A stretch of DNA of 64,000 nucleotides, taken from the NCBI RefSeq assembly GCF_003514505.1, contig NZ_DOPX01000033.1, positions 56,416 to 120,415 on the forward strand. The letters are read 5' to 3'. The position numbers were made by a program, and so were the translations under genes. Positions 46,584 through 55,403 of this stretch are shown in pieces. The notes below the pieces were generated by a model. It was not told the DNA's origin. It was given only the letters and a program-made list of their open reading frames with translations, and did no database searches. Source of the stretch: Proteiniclasticum sp. GTDB lineage: Bacteria; Bacillota; Clostridia; Clostridiales; Clostridiaceae. Within the stretch, counting starts at the first letter, position 1. Each line of letters opens with the position of its first letter.

Positions 46584-46597
46584 CGAACTCTAGTTCT
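46584..46597 (-). promoter_or_regulatory. Candidate LexA (SOS) box for the yhaO-yhaN-like operon
   Basis: CGAACTCTAGTTCT matches the Gram-positive SOS box CGAAC-N4-GTTCG except the last base. It sits just after an extended -10 (TGCTATACT, -10 at 46607-46602 on the minus strand), where a repressor would block initiation. Confidence 0.65.
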
Positions 46598-46658
46598 ATT
46601 CAGTATAGCATGTTTGTGATGCTTAGAATAGATGTTCTGTTTTCTTAGGAGCACCTTG

Positions 46659-46667
46659 TGCTATAAT
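46659..46667 (+). promoter_or_regulatory. Extended -10 promoter of the glycerophosphodiesterase gene
   Basis: TGCTATAAT is a perfect TGnTATAAT, 31 bases before the ATG at 46699. Confidence 0.55.
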
Positions 46668-46698
46668 TGCCATAATGAGTTCCATGGAGGTATTCAAT

Positions 46699-47433
46699 AT
46701 GAAGATCATTGCCCATAGAGGATTCAGCGGGAAATATCCGGAGAACACTCTGCTTGCTTTTGAAAAAGCAGTGGAGGCATCTTCGGATGCCATTGAGCTG
46801 GATGTGCAGCTCACAAAAGACGGAACGCTGGTTCTTTTCCACGACGACACCTTTAATCGTCTCATTCAGACCGAAGGATTCTTATTGGATCATACATGGA
46901 CTGATCTTGAACAGTATCAGATCAGGAAAAGGCTTTTCAACAGAACAGTCTATGCGCCGATCCTATCCCTGGAATCTTATTTCAACTGGGCTCAGGACCG
47001 GGATATCATGACTGTCATTGAGCTGAAAAATAATCTGCGCTCCCATGAAGGCATGGAGGAAAAGCTTGTATCTCTTACGAAAAAGTTTAAACTGGAACAC
47101 CGGGTGATTTTCTCTTCATTTCAAAAAGATAGTGTACTAAAACTGAAAGCTCTTGATCCTCTTATTCCCTGTGCCTATATCACGAAACTGAGAAAAGAAG
47201 AGGATCTGTCTTGGATAGAATCTGCTCAAATTGAATTTATTCATCCAAAATTCACCAGTCTCTGGCCCTGGAACATAGCCAAACTGAAAAAACTGGGGGT
47301 AAGAATATCCCCATGGACCGTAAACCATCCTCTATTCATGTGGTATCTTCTCCACATCCCAAATCTGTATGGCATGATCACAGACAGACCCGACAGATTG
47401 AAGAAAGTACTGCAGAGAAAAAGGAAAACCTGA
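46699..47433 (+). CDS. Glycerophosphodiester phosphodiesterase
   Basis: The 244-residue protein has the GDPD barrel motifs: IAHRGFSGKYPENT (His6, Arg7), ELDVQLTKDG (Glu33, Asp35) and LFHDD (His48). No signal peptide, so it is cytoplasmic; it releases glycerol-3-phosphate from phospholipid head-group diesters. GGAGG lies 8 bases before ATG 46699; an earlier ATG at 46675 has no such site. It is divergent from yhaO and convergent with the ppk1-linked gene. Confidence 0.92.
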   Translation: MKIIAHRGFSGKYPENTLLAFEKAVEASSDAIELDVQLTKDGTLVLFHDDTFNRLIQTEGFLLDHTWTDLEQYQIRKRLFNRTVYAPILSLESYFNWAQDRDIMTVIELKNNLRSHEGMEEKLVSLTKKFKLEHRVIFSSFQKDSVLKLKALDPLIPCAYITKLRKEEDLSWIESAQIEFIHPKFTSLWPWNIAKLKKLGVRISPWTVNHPLFMWYLLHIPNLYGMITDRPDRLKKVLQRKRKT

Positions 47434-47472
47434 TCACCGCGCTGCGTAAAGCAACTGGAGATCAGGTTTTTT
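47425..47472. terminator. Terminator between glpQ-like gene and the ppk1 operon
   Basis: AAAACCTGATC (47425-47435) pairs with GATCAGGTTTT (47460-47470), followed by TT. The stop codon of the phosphodiesterase gene lies in the stem. The 24-base loop can form a small inner stem. Confidence 0.82.
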
Positions 47473-47474
47473 AG

Positions 47475-48140
47475 TTACTGCTGTTCTTCTAAATTAAACG
47501 GGCCCACTTCCTTGGAAAGATCAGCTGGTTCCTCCTCTGTCTGGACCGCTTCTACTTTCTTCTCTTCTTTTTTCACTTCATAGGAAGACATGGGTTCTCC
47601 ATACTGTGTGAACTTGATATTGAGCTTCAAGTCATGAAGGGTAAACTTCTCTGCTGGGATGTCCAGAACGATATCATTATTGACCGAGGTCATTGAAATT
47701 TCCGGTTCCTCCATGGGAAGACCGTCAATCTCTTCTTCCAGAGCTTCTTCCACTTCATAATGGAGTGTCTGGTTCTCGGCTTCATAGGTGCTGCTCTTCT
47801 CTCCATGACTGCCAAGTCGTAGCTTTATATTGAGGTCACTCAGATTGTACTTTTCGATGGGAATTTCAAGTAGCAGTTCTTCTTCCACTGGTTTAGTTTC
47901 TGCAATTTTCTTTCCTTTTTTATGATAATCCTTATCTTTCAGCCCCATGATCTTATTCACCTGATGGATGAGCTCATCTATAGTTTTAAATTCATAAAGC
48001 TGGTCTTTAAATTTAAAAGACGGTTGTTCATTCCCCCACTTCCGGTCCTTTGAAAGTAAGGAGATTTCAGGAAACTCCTCCACCAGTGCTTTTACAATGT
48101 CCACGTGTCTGGGATTTGATGAGTTCAGTTTGATTTTCAT
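47475..48140 (-). CDS. Unknown acidic protein with a 32-residue internal repeat, linked to ppk1
   Basis: I do not recognise a family. The 221-residue protein has a basic-to-neutral head (residues 1-75), then two copies of a repeat at 89-120 and 157-188. Both read hydrophobic-x-L-[ED]-I-P-x-E-K-[YF]-x-L-x-D-L, then after a short strand G-E-x-x-S-x-Y-E; 13 of 32 positions are identical. The linkers are very acidic. No signal peptide or membrane helix is seen. AAAGGAGTG overlaps the ppk1 stop, 14 bases upstream, so it is co-transcribed with polyphosphate kinase. Binding to polyphosphate or to Ppk1 is only a guess; the acidic linkers make the first less likely. Confidence 0.75.
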   Translation of the reverse strand: MKIKLNSSNPRHVDIVKALVEEFPEISLLSKDRKWGNEQPSFKFKDQLYEFKTIDELIHQVNKIMGLKDKDYHKKGKKIAETKPVEEELLLEIPIEKYNLSDLNIKLRLGSHGEKSSTYEAENQTLHYEVEEALEEEIDGLPMEEPEISMTSVNNDIVLDIPAEKFTLHDLKLNIKFTQYGEPMSSYEVKKEEKKVEAVQTEEEPADLSKEVGPFNLEEQQ

Positions 48141-48154
48141 TTTGATTCACTCCT

Positions 48155-50263
48155 TTACAGGCGCCCTTCTCTTTGAAGTTTTGCCAGTCTTTTTCTATAT
48201 TTGTTGAATTTTCTTTCTGTCCGTATGATGAAATCCTCCTGACAGTTATAAGGGGCATCTTTTGTCTGGATTCTTTTATATTCGCCAGTGGAAGTAAGAA
48301 TACGAGCTTTTGCTGTATCTTTCAAGTTCAGGTCCAGGATGGTTTTCAGCTTATGTTTTGCATCGTCGTTGGTCACGGGAATCATCAGTTCTATGCGTTT
48401 GTTGAGGTTTCTTTCCATCCAGTCCGCGCTGGAGATATAAAACTCCTCGTTTCCTCGATTATAAAAATAGAATATACGGGAGTGCTCCAAGAACCTGCCA
48501 ACAATAGAACGGACCTTGATGTTCTCGCTGAGCCCTTTGATGCCAGGACGCAGACAGCATATTCCACGGATGATGAGGTCGATCTCCACGCCATCCTTTG
48601 ATGCTGCATAGAGCTTTTCTATGATGTCTTTGTCCACCAGTGAGTTCATTTTGGCAATCATATAGGCCTTGTGGCCCTCTTTTGCCGCTTTTCTCTCCCG
48701 TTCGATGAGCTGCGTAAAATAGTTCCGCATATCTTCAGGAGCCAGAATGGCCTGCCGCATCTTCCCATACTTATAATGTCCGGAAAGTCTGTTGAACAGA
48801 TCTGAGATGTCCTCTGCCAGTTCTCCGTTGCAGCTGACCAGGGACACATCGGTATAGAGCTTGGCTGTGATGTCATTGTAGTTTCCGGTGCCCACATGGA
48901 AATACCGTTTTATCTCGCTGTTTTCCCTTCGTATAATGAGCAGTGCCTTACAGTGGGTTTTCAGTCCCGTGACCCCGTAGATGACATGACAGCCTGCTTT
49001 TTCGAGCCTCAGCGCCCAGTTGATGTTGTTTTCCTCATCAAAGCGTGCCTTCAGCTCCACCAGTACGGTCACCTGTTTTCCATTCTCTGCTGCTTCAGCC
49101 AAAGCTTTCACGATGGGGCTGTTTCCAGAAACGCGGTAAAGCGTTTGCTTTATGGCCAGCACATCCGGATCAGAGGCGGCTTGTTTCACCAGTTTCACAA
49201 TGGTGGAAAAACTGTCGTAGGGATGGTGCAGCAGCGCATCTTTATGGGTGATGGACTGAAAGAGATCATCATGGGAAAGAAGTTCTGGAACTGGCAGTGG
49301 TATGATTTCCTTAAATTTCAAAGACTCATCCACATGAAGTCTGCTGACTTTATGCAGAAAACGAAGGTCCAAAGGTCCGTCAATCTGAAACACGTTTTCC
49401 TTTGTCAACTCGAACTCATCCATGAGATACTCCAGCAGTTCAGAGGAGATGTGTTTTTCCGCTTCCAATTTAATGACATTTCCCCATTTTCTCAGTTTAA
49501 TGGTTTCTTTGATCACTTCCAAAAGATCATCGGCTTCTTCCTCGTTATACTCCAGATCGGCATTACGGCTGATTCTGTAACAGGAATAGCCCAATATATC
49601 GAAAGCGTTGAATAAATCTTTCAGTTTCAGCTTCAGGATCTCCTCCAGAAGGATATACTGCTTTTCTGCCTCTGAACTTCCGGGAATATAGTAGAACCGA
49701 TCCAGCACATTCGGTACTTGAATGGTTCCGATGTGATGTTTTTCAAGGGAAGCTTTGTCCTCCAGAAGAACGGCGATATTGAGCGTTTCTGAAGTGATCA
49801 GCGGAAATGGCCTGGACGAATCCACCACCATGGGGGTCAGCACCGGATAGATGCTGTGTTCGTAAATAGAATCCACATAGGAAAGCTGCTCCTCTGTGAG
49901 GCTCTTATGGTCCAGAAACTCCATACCGATGTTTTTCAGATCCTTTTTGATTTTTCCGTTGACCAGATGATACAGATCATCCAAAAGTATTCTTGTCCTT
50001 CTGTTGATGGCGGTGGTCTGTTCTTTTGGGGTCATACCAGATGAATCTCTTTTGTAGATTTTTGCGTGTATCTGATCGGATAAAGTCCCGTACCGAATCA
50101 TGTAGAACTCATCCAGATTTGATATAACAATGGCGGCAAATTTCAATCGTTCGAAAAGTGGATTATTCTGATCCTTCACCTCTTCCAGAACCCGGTGGTT
50201 GAACTCCAGAAAACTCAGTTCCCTGTTGATGAAATCTTGGGGTGATGATAAATATGAATCCAT
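48155..50263 (-). CDS. ppk1: Polyphosphate kinase 1
   Basis: The 702-residue enzyme builds polyphosphate from ATP reversibly. The phosphorylated histidine is His437 in LKTHCKALLI, and the second conserved histidine is His594 in FLEHSRIFYF. N-terminal NRELSFLEFNHRVL is the family opening. GGAGG lies 6 bases before ATG 50263, which I prefer to an in-frame start 7 codons earlier. The gene is followed by the unknown repeat protein and is divergent from ppx. Confidence 0.97.
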   Translation of the reverse strand: MDSYLSSPQDFINRELSFLEFNHRVLEEVKDQNNPLFERLKFAAIVISNLDEFYMIRYGTLSDQIHAKIYKRDSSGMTPKEQTTAINRRTRILLDDLYHLVNGKIKKDLKNIGMEFLDHKSLTEEQLSYVDSIYEHSIYPVLTPMVVDSSRPFPLITSETLNIAVLLEDKASLEKHHIGTIQVPNVLDRFYYIPGSSEAEKQYILLEEILKLKLKDLFNAFDILGYSCYRISRNADLEYNEEEADDLLEVIKETIKLRKWGNVIKLEAEKHISSELLEYLMDEFELTKENVFQIDGPLDLRFLHKVSRLHVDESLKFKEIIPLPVPELLSHDDLFQSITHKDALLHHPYDSFSTIVKLVKQAASDPDVLAIKQTLYRVSGNSPIVKALAEAAENGKQVTVLVELKARFDEENNINWALRLEKAGCHVIYGVTGLKTHCKALLIIRRENSEIKRYFHVGTGNYNDITAKLYTDVSLVSCNGELAEDISDLFNRLSGHYKYGKMRQAILAPEDMRNYFTQLIERERKAAKEGHKAYMIAKMNSLVDKDIIEKLYAASKDGVEIDLIIRGICCLRPGIKGLSENIKVRSIVGRFLEHSRIFYFYNRGNEEFYISSADWMERNLNKRIELMIPVTNDDAKHKLKTILDLNLKDTAKARILTSTGEYKRIQTKDAPYNCQEDFIIRTERKFNKYRKRLAKLQREGRL

Positions 50264-50446
50264 GAAATTCCTCCTATCCTTCATTTGTTTAGTTCTATTA
50301 TATCCATTTCAACCTTTGAATTATACAAAAATTGCGATAAATTCATAAGAAATTACATGTTGAGGGTCCAAGTCTCCCGATTTTATAAAGATAATCTCCT
50401 CTTCACGTATCCGTCAGATTGAGTGTTAGGAAAGATAAAGAAACCC

Positions 50447-50455
50447 TGATATAAT
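50447..50455 (+). promoter_or_regulatory. Extended -10 promoter of ppx
   Basis: TGATATAAT is a perfect TGnTATAAT, 34 bases before the ATG at 50490. The 226-bp gap between ppk1 and ppx also holds TATAAT on the minus strand (about 50301-50296) for ppk1. Confidence 0.55.
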
Positions 50456-50489
50456 AATATAAAATACGAAAGATTTGAAAGGAGGAGCT

Positions 50490-51989
50490 ATGAGAATCGG
50501 TATCATCGACATAGGCTCTAACTCCATGAGACTGGTCGTTTATGATGTGCAGAAAACCTATTACACCGTGGTGGGTCAGGTCAGGCACTCAGCAAGACTC
50601 GGTCAGGATATGGTGGAGAATCATCTCCATCCTCACCGCATCGATTATGGAATCCGTGTCCTCAAACATTTCAAATCCTATATGGACTCGAAAAATGTAA
50701 CTGAGGTCATTGCGGTGGCAACAGAGGCAATAAGAAAAGCCAGCAACAAGGAGGAATTTCTCGGAAAAGCAAAAAAAGCTCTCGGGAAAGACATCCGGAT
50801 TCTTTCAGGAGAAGAAGAAGCTTTTTATGACTATTATGCTACAGTCAATACACTGGATCTGGACCGATGCCTTATGGTGGATATCGGAGGCAGCAGCACA
50901 GAGATTGCACTCATCCATGACAACAGGCTGCAGGAATCTATTTCCATACCCTTTGGAAGCATTGTGCTCACAGAACTATTTGATCTCAAACGCAATCCCA
51001 AAGCTGAGAATCAGCTTCACCAGTACCTGAGAAATACATTTCGTGATGTGCCCTGGCTGAAGAATGCCAAGGGATATCCCATTGTTGGGATTGGGGGGTC
51101 CATCAGGACTCTTGGAAAAATCGACAGGTTCAGAAAAGACAACGCCATGTTCATTTCCCACAACTACAGCATGGAGCAGAAAGATGTGGAAGAAATCTAT
51201 GAGCTGATCAGAGGTTATTTGGGCGGGAAAGTTAAGAAAGTTTATGGACTCAGCAAAGACAGGGAAGACATCTTCATTGGTTCTTTAGCAACTCTAAACG
51301 TGCTTATGCAGGTGCAGAATGCCAAAAAAATCTTTGTGTCCAATGCGGGCATTCGTGATGGCTTACTTTTTGAGCACATACTTGGCAGAAATAAACGGGT
51401 TCGTGATGTGCTGGAGTTTTCCCTGGAGAACATCATTCAGAATCATATGTCTCCCGGTTATGAAGGAAAAGATCTGTTCAAGATCGTCAGCCCCCTTTAC
51501 GGAGCGCTGACTAAAAAATATCCGTATCTTCTGGGCAATGGAAAAGTACTGAAAACCGCCACCTATCTGTATGATCTGGGCACCAGCATCAATTACTTCC
51601 AACGGGACCGGAATACGTTCTACAGCATCCTCAATGCACCTATAAACGGGCTCAGTCAGAAACAGATCTTAATGGCAGCTTCCTGCGCTTCTGTTTTTTC
51701 TGCCAATGATCTTCTGAAGGAGTTCTTCAACAAGAAGATTCTATCCCAGAGAGATATGAGGACCATCGAAATGCTTGGAATACTCATTAAGATTGCAGAA
51801 GCCATCAACTTCGGCGTTTCGAAAGAGGCACAGGTGAAGAAGGTGGAAGTCACGGAAGATGCCCTCGTCATTGAGGTCCATACCAAAGAGGATCCGATAT
51901 TTAAAGAAGAAGAGCTGAAACCTTATCTGACAAAGTTCAGATATCTTTATAAAAGACATTTAAGGGTACAGTTCCAGTACCGTGGGTAA
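50490..51989 (+). CDS. ppx: Exopolyphosphatase / pppGpp phosphohydrolase (Ppx/GppA)
   Basis: The 499-residue protein has the ASKHA fold: IGIIDIGSNSMRLVVYD (residues 3-19), the central LMVDIGGSSTEIAL and PFGSIVLTEL, then a C-terminal HD-like helical domain (about 310-499), as in the long Ppx form. It releases phosphate from polyphosphate ends. AAAGGAGG lies 3-6 bases before ATG 50490. It is divergent from ppk1, so synthesis and breakdown use separate promoters in one intergenic region. Confidence 0.93.
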   Translation: MRIGIIDIGSNSMRLVVYDVQKTYYTVVGQVRHSARLGQDMVENHLHPHRIDYGIRVLKHFKSYMDSKNVTEVIAVATEAIRKASNKEEFLGKAKKALGKDIRILSGEEEAFYDYYATVNTLDLDRCLMVDIGGSSTEIALIHDNRLQESISIPFGSIVLTELFDLKRNPKAENQLHQYLRNTFRDVPWLKNAKGYPIVGIGGSIRTLGKIDRFRKDNAMFISHNYSMEQKDVEEIYELIRGYLGGKVKKVYGLSKDREDIFIGSLATLNVLMQVQNAKKIFVSNAGIRDGLLFEHILGRNKRVRDVLEFSLENIIQNHMSPGYEGKDLFKIVSPLYGALTKKYPYLLGNGKVLKTATYLYDLGTSINYFQRDRNTFYSILNAPINGLSQKQILMAASCASVFSANDLLKEFFNKKILSQRDMRTIEMLGILIKIAEAINFGVSKEAQVKKVEVTEDALVIEVHTKEDPIFKEEELKPYLTKFRYLYKRHLRVQFQYRG

Positions 51990-52005
51990 TCATATCGGTA
52001 TAATG

Positions 52006-52038
52006 AAAAGCTCTGGCTAGAAACAGCCAGAGCTTTTT
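52006..52038. terminator. Terminator between ppx and the sodium symporter gene
   Basis: AAAAGCTCTGGCT (52006-52018) pairs with AGCCAGAGCTTTT (52025-52037) around 6 bases. Suits both convergent genes. Confidence 0.9.
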
Positions 52039-52057
52039 GTGAGGTATGGATCTATTT

Positions 52058-53410
52058 TTACAGTCCGAACAATTTGTTCAGTAGGCCTGTGGTGGACAAC
52101 AGGATGAGGAATACAAGAATTGGTACCACAAATTTAATCAGAATAGACCAAAGCTTTTCTGTAACAAACTTGCTTCCGATTTTGATTTCCTTCACTGCAT
52201 TTGGCACGCCCCAGACAAATCCGATGAAGAGAGCCCCCAAGAGTCCGCCCAATGGAAGCAGATAATAAGATGTAAGCACATCCAGGAAATCAAAGATTCC
52301 ATAGCTTTTTCCGTCGATCCAAGGAATGAGGAAATCGCTCCATTCGCCCATGGATAAAGATGCACCGATACCGATGATAAACATCAGGGTGGTGAATATG
52401 ATTACGGATGTCTTTCTGCTCCACTTGAGCTTATCAATACCAAAAGCTACTGTAACTTCCATCAGTGAGATGGAAGAAGATAAAGCTGCAAAGAATACAA
52501 GTACAAAGAAGAGTGCTCCGAAAATGGAACCTAGAGGCATGTTCTCAAATACAGCTGGAAGCGTGATGAACATGAGTCCAGGGCCTTCACCTGGCTTAAA
52601 CCCTAAGGCAAATACAGCAGGAAGTATTGCGAATCCTGCAAGGATGGCCACCAGAGAGTCCAGAGAAGGAATGATGAAGGCGTCTTTTTCCATGTCCTCG
52701 TCTTTTCTCAGATAGCTTCCATAGGTGACCATGATGCCCATGCCAAGGGAGAGAGAAAAAAAGACCTGGCCAAGTGCGGCGATGACAACCTTCAGCGTAA
52801 TTTCACTGAAGTTCGGTGTCATGAAGTACTTGATACCTTCCATTGCTCCATCCAGTGTTACTGAACGCAGCACTGTAACCACTAGAAGCACAAACAGTGC
52901 AGGCATCAGGAACTTGGATGCTTTTTCAATACCACCTGAGATTCCACGAATAACAATAATTGCAGTGAGTCCCATAAAAATCAAGTGATATACAAGTGGT
53001 TCTACTGGAGAAGATATGAAGTTTGTGAAGTATCCTGCTTTGTCAGCACCAGTGCCTGAAAAAGAAGCAACGATATACTTCATGACCCATCCACCAACAA
53101 CAGAGTAATAAGATAAAATGAGGAAGCCGGACAGAATACCAAAACCGCCAACAAATCCCCAACCCTTTTTGATCTTGTTGTAGGAACCGTAAGCATCAGA
53201 GTTCGCATGTCTTCCAATGGTCATTTCAGCCAGCATCAGTGTAAAACCAAGAAGAATCACAAGACCGATGTACACAAGCACAAATGCGCCTCCGCCGTTC
53301 TCGCCCGCAAGATACGGGAACTTCCAAAGATTACCTAAGCCAACTGCAGAACCAACGGCAGCCATCAGGAATCCGAATCGTGAGGACCAGGATCCTCTGT
53401 TATTTTCCAT
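52058..53410 (-). CDS. Sodium-dependent transporter, neurotransmitter:sodium symporter (SNF) family
   Basis: The 450-residue protein has eleven or twelve membrane helices. The first helix contains GSAVGLGNLWKFPYLAGENG, the sodium and substrate-binding signature of the family (LeuT group). It probably imports an amino acid with Na+; the substrate is not predictable. GGGGG precedes the ATG. It is monocistronic, placed between ppx and the PPK2 gene, and a functional link to polyphosphate is not evident. Confidence 0.92.
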   Translation of the reverse strand: MENNRGSWSSRFGFLMAAVGSAVGLGNLWKFPYLAGENGGGAFVLVYIGLVILLGFTLMLAEMTIGRHANSDAYGSYNKIKKGWGFVGGFGILSGFLILSYYSVVGGWVMKYIVASFSGTGADKAGYFTNFISSPVEPLVYHLIFMGLTAIIVIRGISGGIEKASKFLMPALFVLLVVTVLRSVTLDGAMEGIKYFMTPNFSEITLKVVIAALGQVFFSLSLGMGIMVTYGSYLRKDEDMEKDAFIIPSLDSLVAILAGFAILPAVFALGFKPGEGPGLMFITLPAVFENMPLGSIFGALFFVLVFFAALSSSISLMEVTVAFGIDKLKWSRKTSVIIFTTLMFIIGIGASLSMGEWSDFLIPWIDGKSYGIFDFLDVLTSYYLLPLGGLLGALFIGFVWGVPNAVKEIKIGSKFVTEKLWSILIKFVVPILVFLILLSTTGLLNKLFGL

Positions 53411-53633
53411 AATTATTCCCCCTTTTTATTTTTTAGAGTTTGTGATTTTTTCCTCAGGATTTACATCCTTTGAGAAGCTTCACACATCCGCTAAAAATTA
53501 TAGGTTATATTATAAGTGCAATAGAAAAACATTGGCAATAAAAATATGCTTATCCTACTGAAGATTCCCATATCCGTAAATTGAACTTCATTTTCATGAT
53601 GATTTATTATATTATTTTCCATAAGTTTATGAG
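53411..53633. other. Upstream region of the symporter gene
   Basis: This is part of a 329-base gap without a gene. It holds the symporter promoter and a leader of about 95 bases with a small GGAT/ATCC hairpin. I see no known riboswitch core and no other gene in it. Confidence 0.5.
53509..53538 (-). promoter_or_regulatory. Promoter of the sodium symporter gene
   Basis: On the minus strand TTGCCA (53538-53533), 18 bases, TATAAT (53514-53509). Confidence 0.65.
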
Positions 53634-53669
53634 AAAAAGACACTTGCAATCCTTTACAAATGTCTTTTT
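53634..53669. terminator. Terminator downstream of the PPK2-type gene
   Basis: AAAAAGACA (53634-53642) pairs with TGTCTTTTT (53661-53669); the stem continues as TTG/CAA after one mismatch. Confidence 0.65.
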
Positions 53670-53739
53670 CGTTATTTCAGCTTGAAATTATTATAGAATT
53701 CAATATTTGTATGGGTTTCCCAACCGGAGTTTTTGTGAA

Positions 53740-55194
53740 CTACTTGTCAAGGAATCGTTCGGTGCAGGCGGCGATGACTGTTTCAAGGACTGTGATCCTG
53801 GCATACCGTTTGTTGTTTCCGTTGATCACCAGCCAAGGCGCTTTTTTGACATTTGTTCTGTCCAGCATATCATTGATGGCTTCTTCATAAAGATCCCATT
53901 TTTCACGGTTTCGCCAGTCTTCATCTGTGATTTTCCAGACTTTGTTCTCATCAGCCTGCCGTGCCTCGAATCTCTTCAGCTGCTCTTCTTTCGAGATGTG
54001 GATGAAGAACTTCAATACGATGGCACCAAAATTTGTCAGGGAAGTTTCAAAATCATTGATCTCCTCATACGCTCTTTCTACATCTTTATTGGAGGCGAAC
54101 CCTTCTACCCTTTCTACCATGACCCTGCCGTACCAGGAGCGGTCATAGATGGATATATGGCCTGTCTTGGGTACCTGTTTCCAGAAGCGCCACAGATAAT
54201 GATGGCGCAGCTCCATGTCTGTTGGCGCAGCGGTGGTGCTGATTTCGTATCCAGTAGGATCCAGCTGCTGGATGATCCGCTTAATGTTTCCGCCTTTTCC
54301 TGCTGCATCCCAGCCCTCAAAAACAAGAATAAGCGGTATTTTCCTCTCATAGAGTGTATACTGAATATCCCGCATCTCTTTCTGAAGCCGATCCAGTCTA
54401 TCCTTGTAGTCTTCTTTGCTCAGGTCGTGGTTTTCTTCATGTTTCTTCAGGATATCCGGATACTTTCCATTGAAGAAACCATCTCTTTTTTCTGGTTCCT
54501 CCTCGGCTCTTTTCTTTTCCTTCTTCAGCCGTTTTTCCAAACGGCTCACGATGGTTTCTAATACTTCGTTGACGGATACAAAGCTGCTTTCATATTTGAT
54601 GCGGTGCCAGGAGCTTTGATCCTCTTCAACGATTTTCTCCATCTCTTTCTTATAGTCTTCATCATTATCACGGTCATACTCCTGAGCTTTCCACATGGTT
54701 CTGGGATTATCATACATACGCCTGATATGTTCCTTCTGTTTCTCTTCCTCAATGTCCACATAGAATTTGATCAGTTCTGTGCCATCATTACGAAGGGTCT
54801 TTTCAAAGTTTCTGATCTCCTGAAGCAGAATCTTGCTTCCATCATACAAGCTGTCTTTGATGATATTATTTTTCATGGCAATGTATAAAGAGTACCAGCT
54901 TCGGTAATAGATGTATACTTCCTGGTGGCTGGGTGAATTCACAAAATACTGCCATAAGAAAGGTTTTCTTCGCTCTGTTTCTGTTGGGGCATGGGTTGCA
55001 TAGAATTTGGTGTATCTGGCATCCAGAGCAAGGAGCAGTTCATTGGACAACCTGCCTTTGCCTGAAGCGTGCACTCCTTCAAACACAATCATCACGGGTA
55101 CTTTATACTCCTTCAGGACACGCTGAAGATATCCGACTTTAGTCACAAGTTTCTCTTTTTCTTTGAGATATTTTTTCTGTTCTTTTTCTTCCAT
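53740..55194 (-). CDS. Two-domain polyphosphate kinase 2 family enzyme (polyphosphate:AMP phosphotransferase type)
   Basis: The 484-residue protein has two PPK2 domains. The C-terminal domain (about 285-480) is intact: Walker A GWDAAGKGG (294-302) and YDRSWYGRVMVERVEGF with Asp351. The N-terminal domain (about 30-225) is degenerate: Walker A reads GVHASGKG and the Walker B Asp is replaced by Tyr97 (YYRSWYS). This is the class II PPK2 layout, in which only the second domain works and AMP is phosphorylated from polyphosphate to ADP. GGAGGTG precedes ATG 55194. With ppk1 and ppx this gives three polyphosphate enzymes within 7 kb. Confidence 0.92.
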   Translation of the reverse strand: MEEKEQKKYLKEKEKLVTKVGYLQRVLKEYKVPVMIVFEGVHASGKGRLSNELLLALDARYTKFYATHAPTETERRKPFLWQYFVNSPSHQEVYIYYRSWYSLYIAMKNNIIKDSLYDGSKILLQEIRNFEKTLRNDGTELIKFYVDIEEEKQKEHIRRMYDNPRTMWKAQEYDRDNDEDYKKEMEKIVEEDQSSWHRIKYESSFVSVNEVLETIVSRLEKRLKKEKKRAEEEPEKRDGFFNGKYPDILKKHEENHDLSKEDYKDRLDRLQKEMRDIQYTLYERKIPLILVFEGWDAAGKGGNIKRIIQQLDPTGYEISTTAAPTDMELRHHYLWRFWKQVPKTGHISIYDRSWYGRVMVERVEGFASNKDVERAYEEINDFETSLTNFGAIVLKFFIHISKEEQLKRFEARQADENKVWKITDEDWRNREKWDLYEEAINDMLDRTNVKKAPWLVINGNNKRYARITVLETVIAACTERFLDK

Positions 55195-55403
55195 GAGGCA
55201 CCTCCACTTCACTATACACTGAAAAAATGTTCAGGGCGGTCTTTCTCTTCTTTGTAAGAGAGGAGAATGGGTAAAAATGTTTTACAAGCATCTATAATTC
55301 TATTATCCTATATTTAGAGCAAGAATGACTTCTTTTTTTGAATGTTATTATTTTTTTCACAGTTTACCCATGATCAGATAACAAAGTTAATGCAGGAGGC
55401 CCT

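Noticed and set aside
48896..49615. 239-residue open frame on the plus strand inside ppk1
   Set aside because: Antisense shadow of ppk1 with no supporting signal.
53411..53508. Possible glycine riboswitch ahead of the sodium symporter gene
   Set aside because: The leader of about 95 bases shows only a small GGAT/ATCC hairpin and no glycine-aptamer core.
53707..54561. 284-residue open frame on the plus strand across the PPK2-type gene
   Set aside because: Antisense to conserved PPK2 motifs, Phe-rich and without a recognisable domain.
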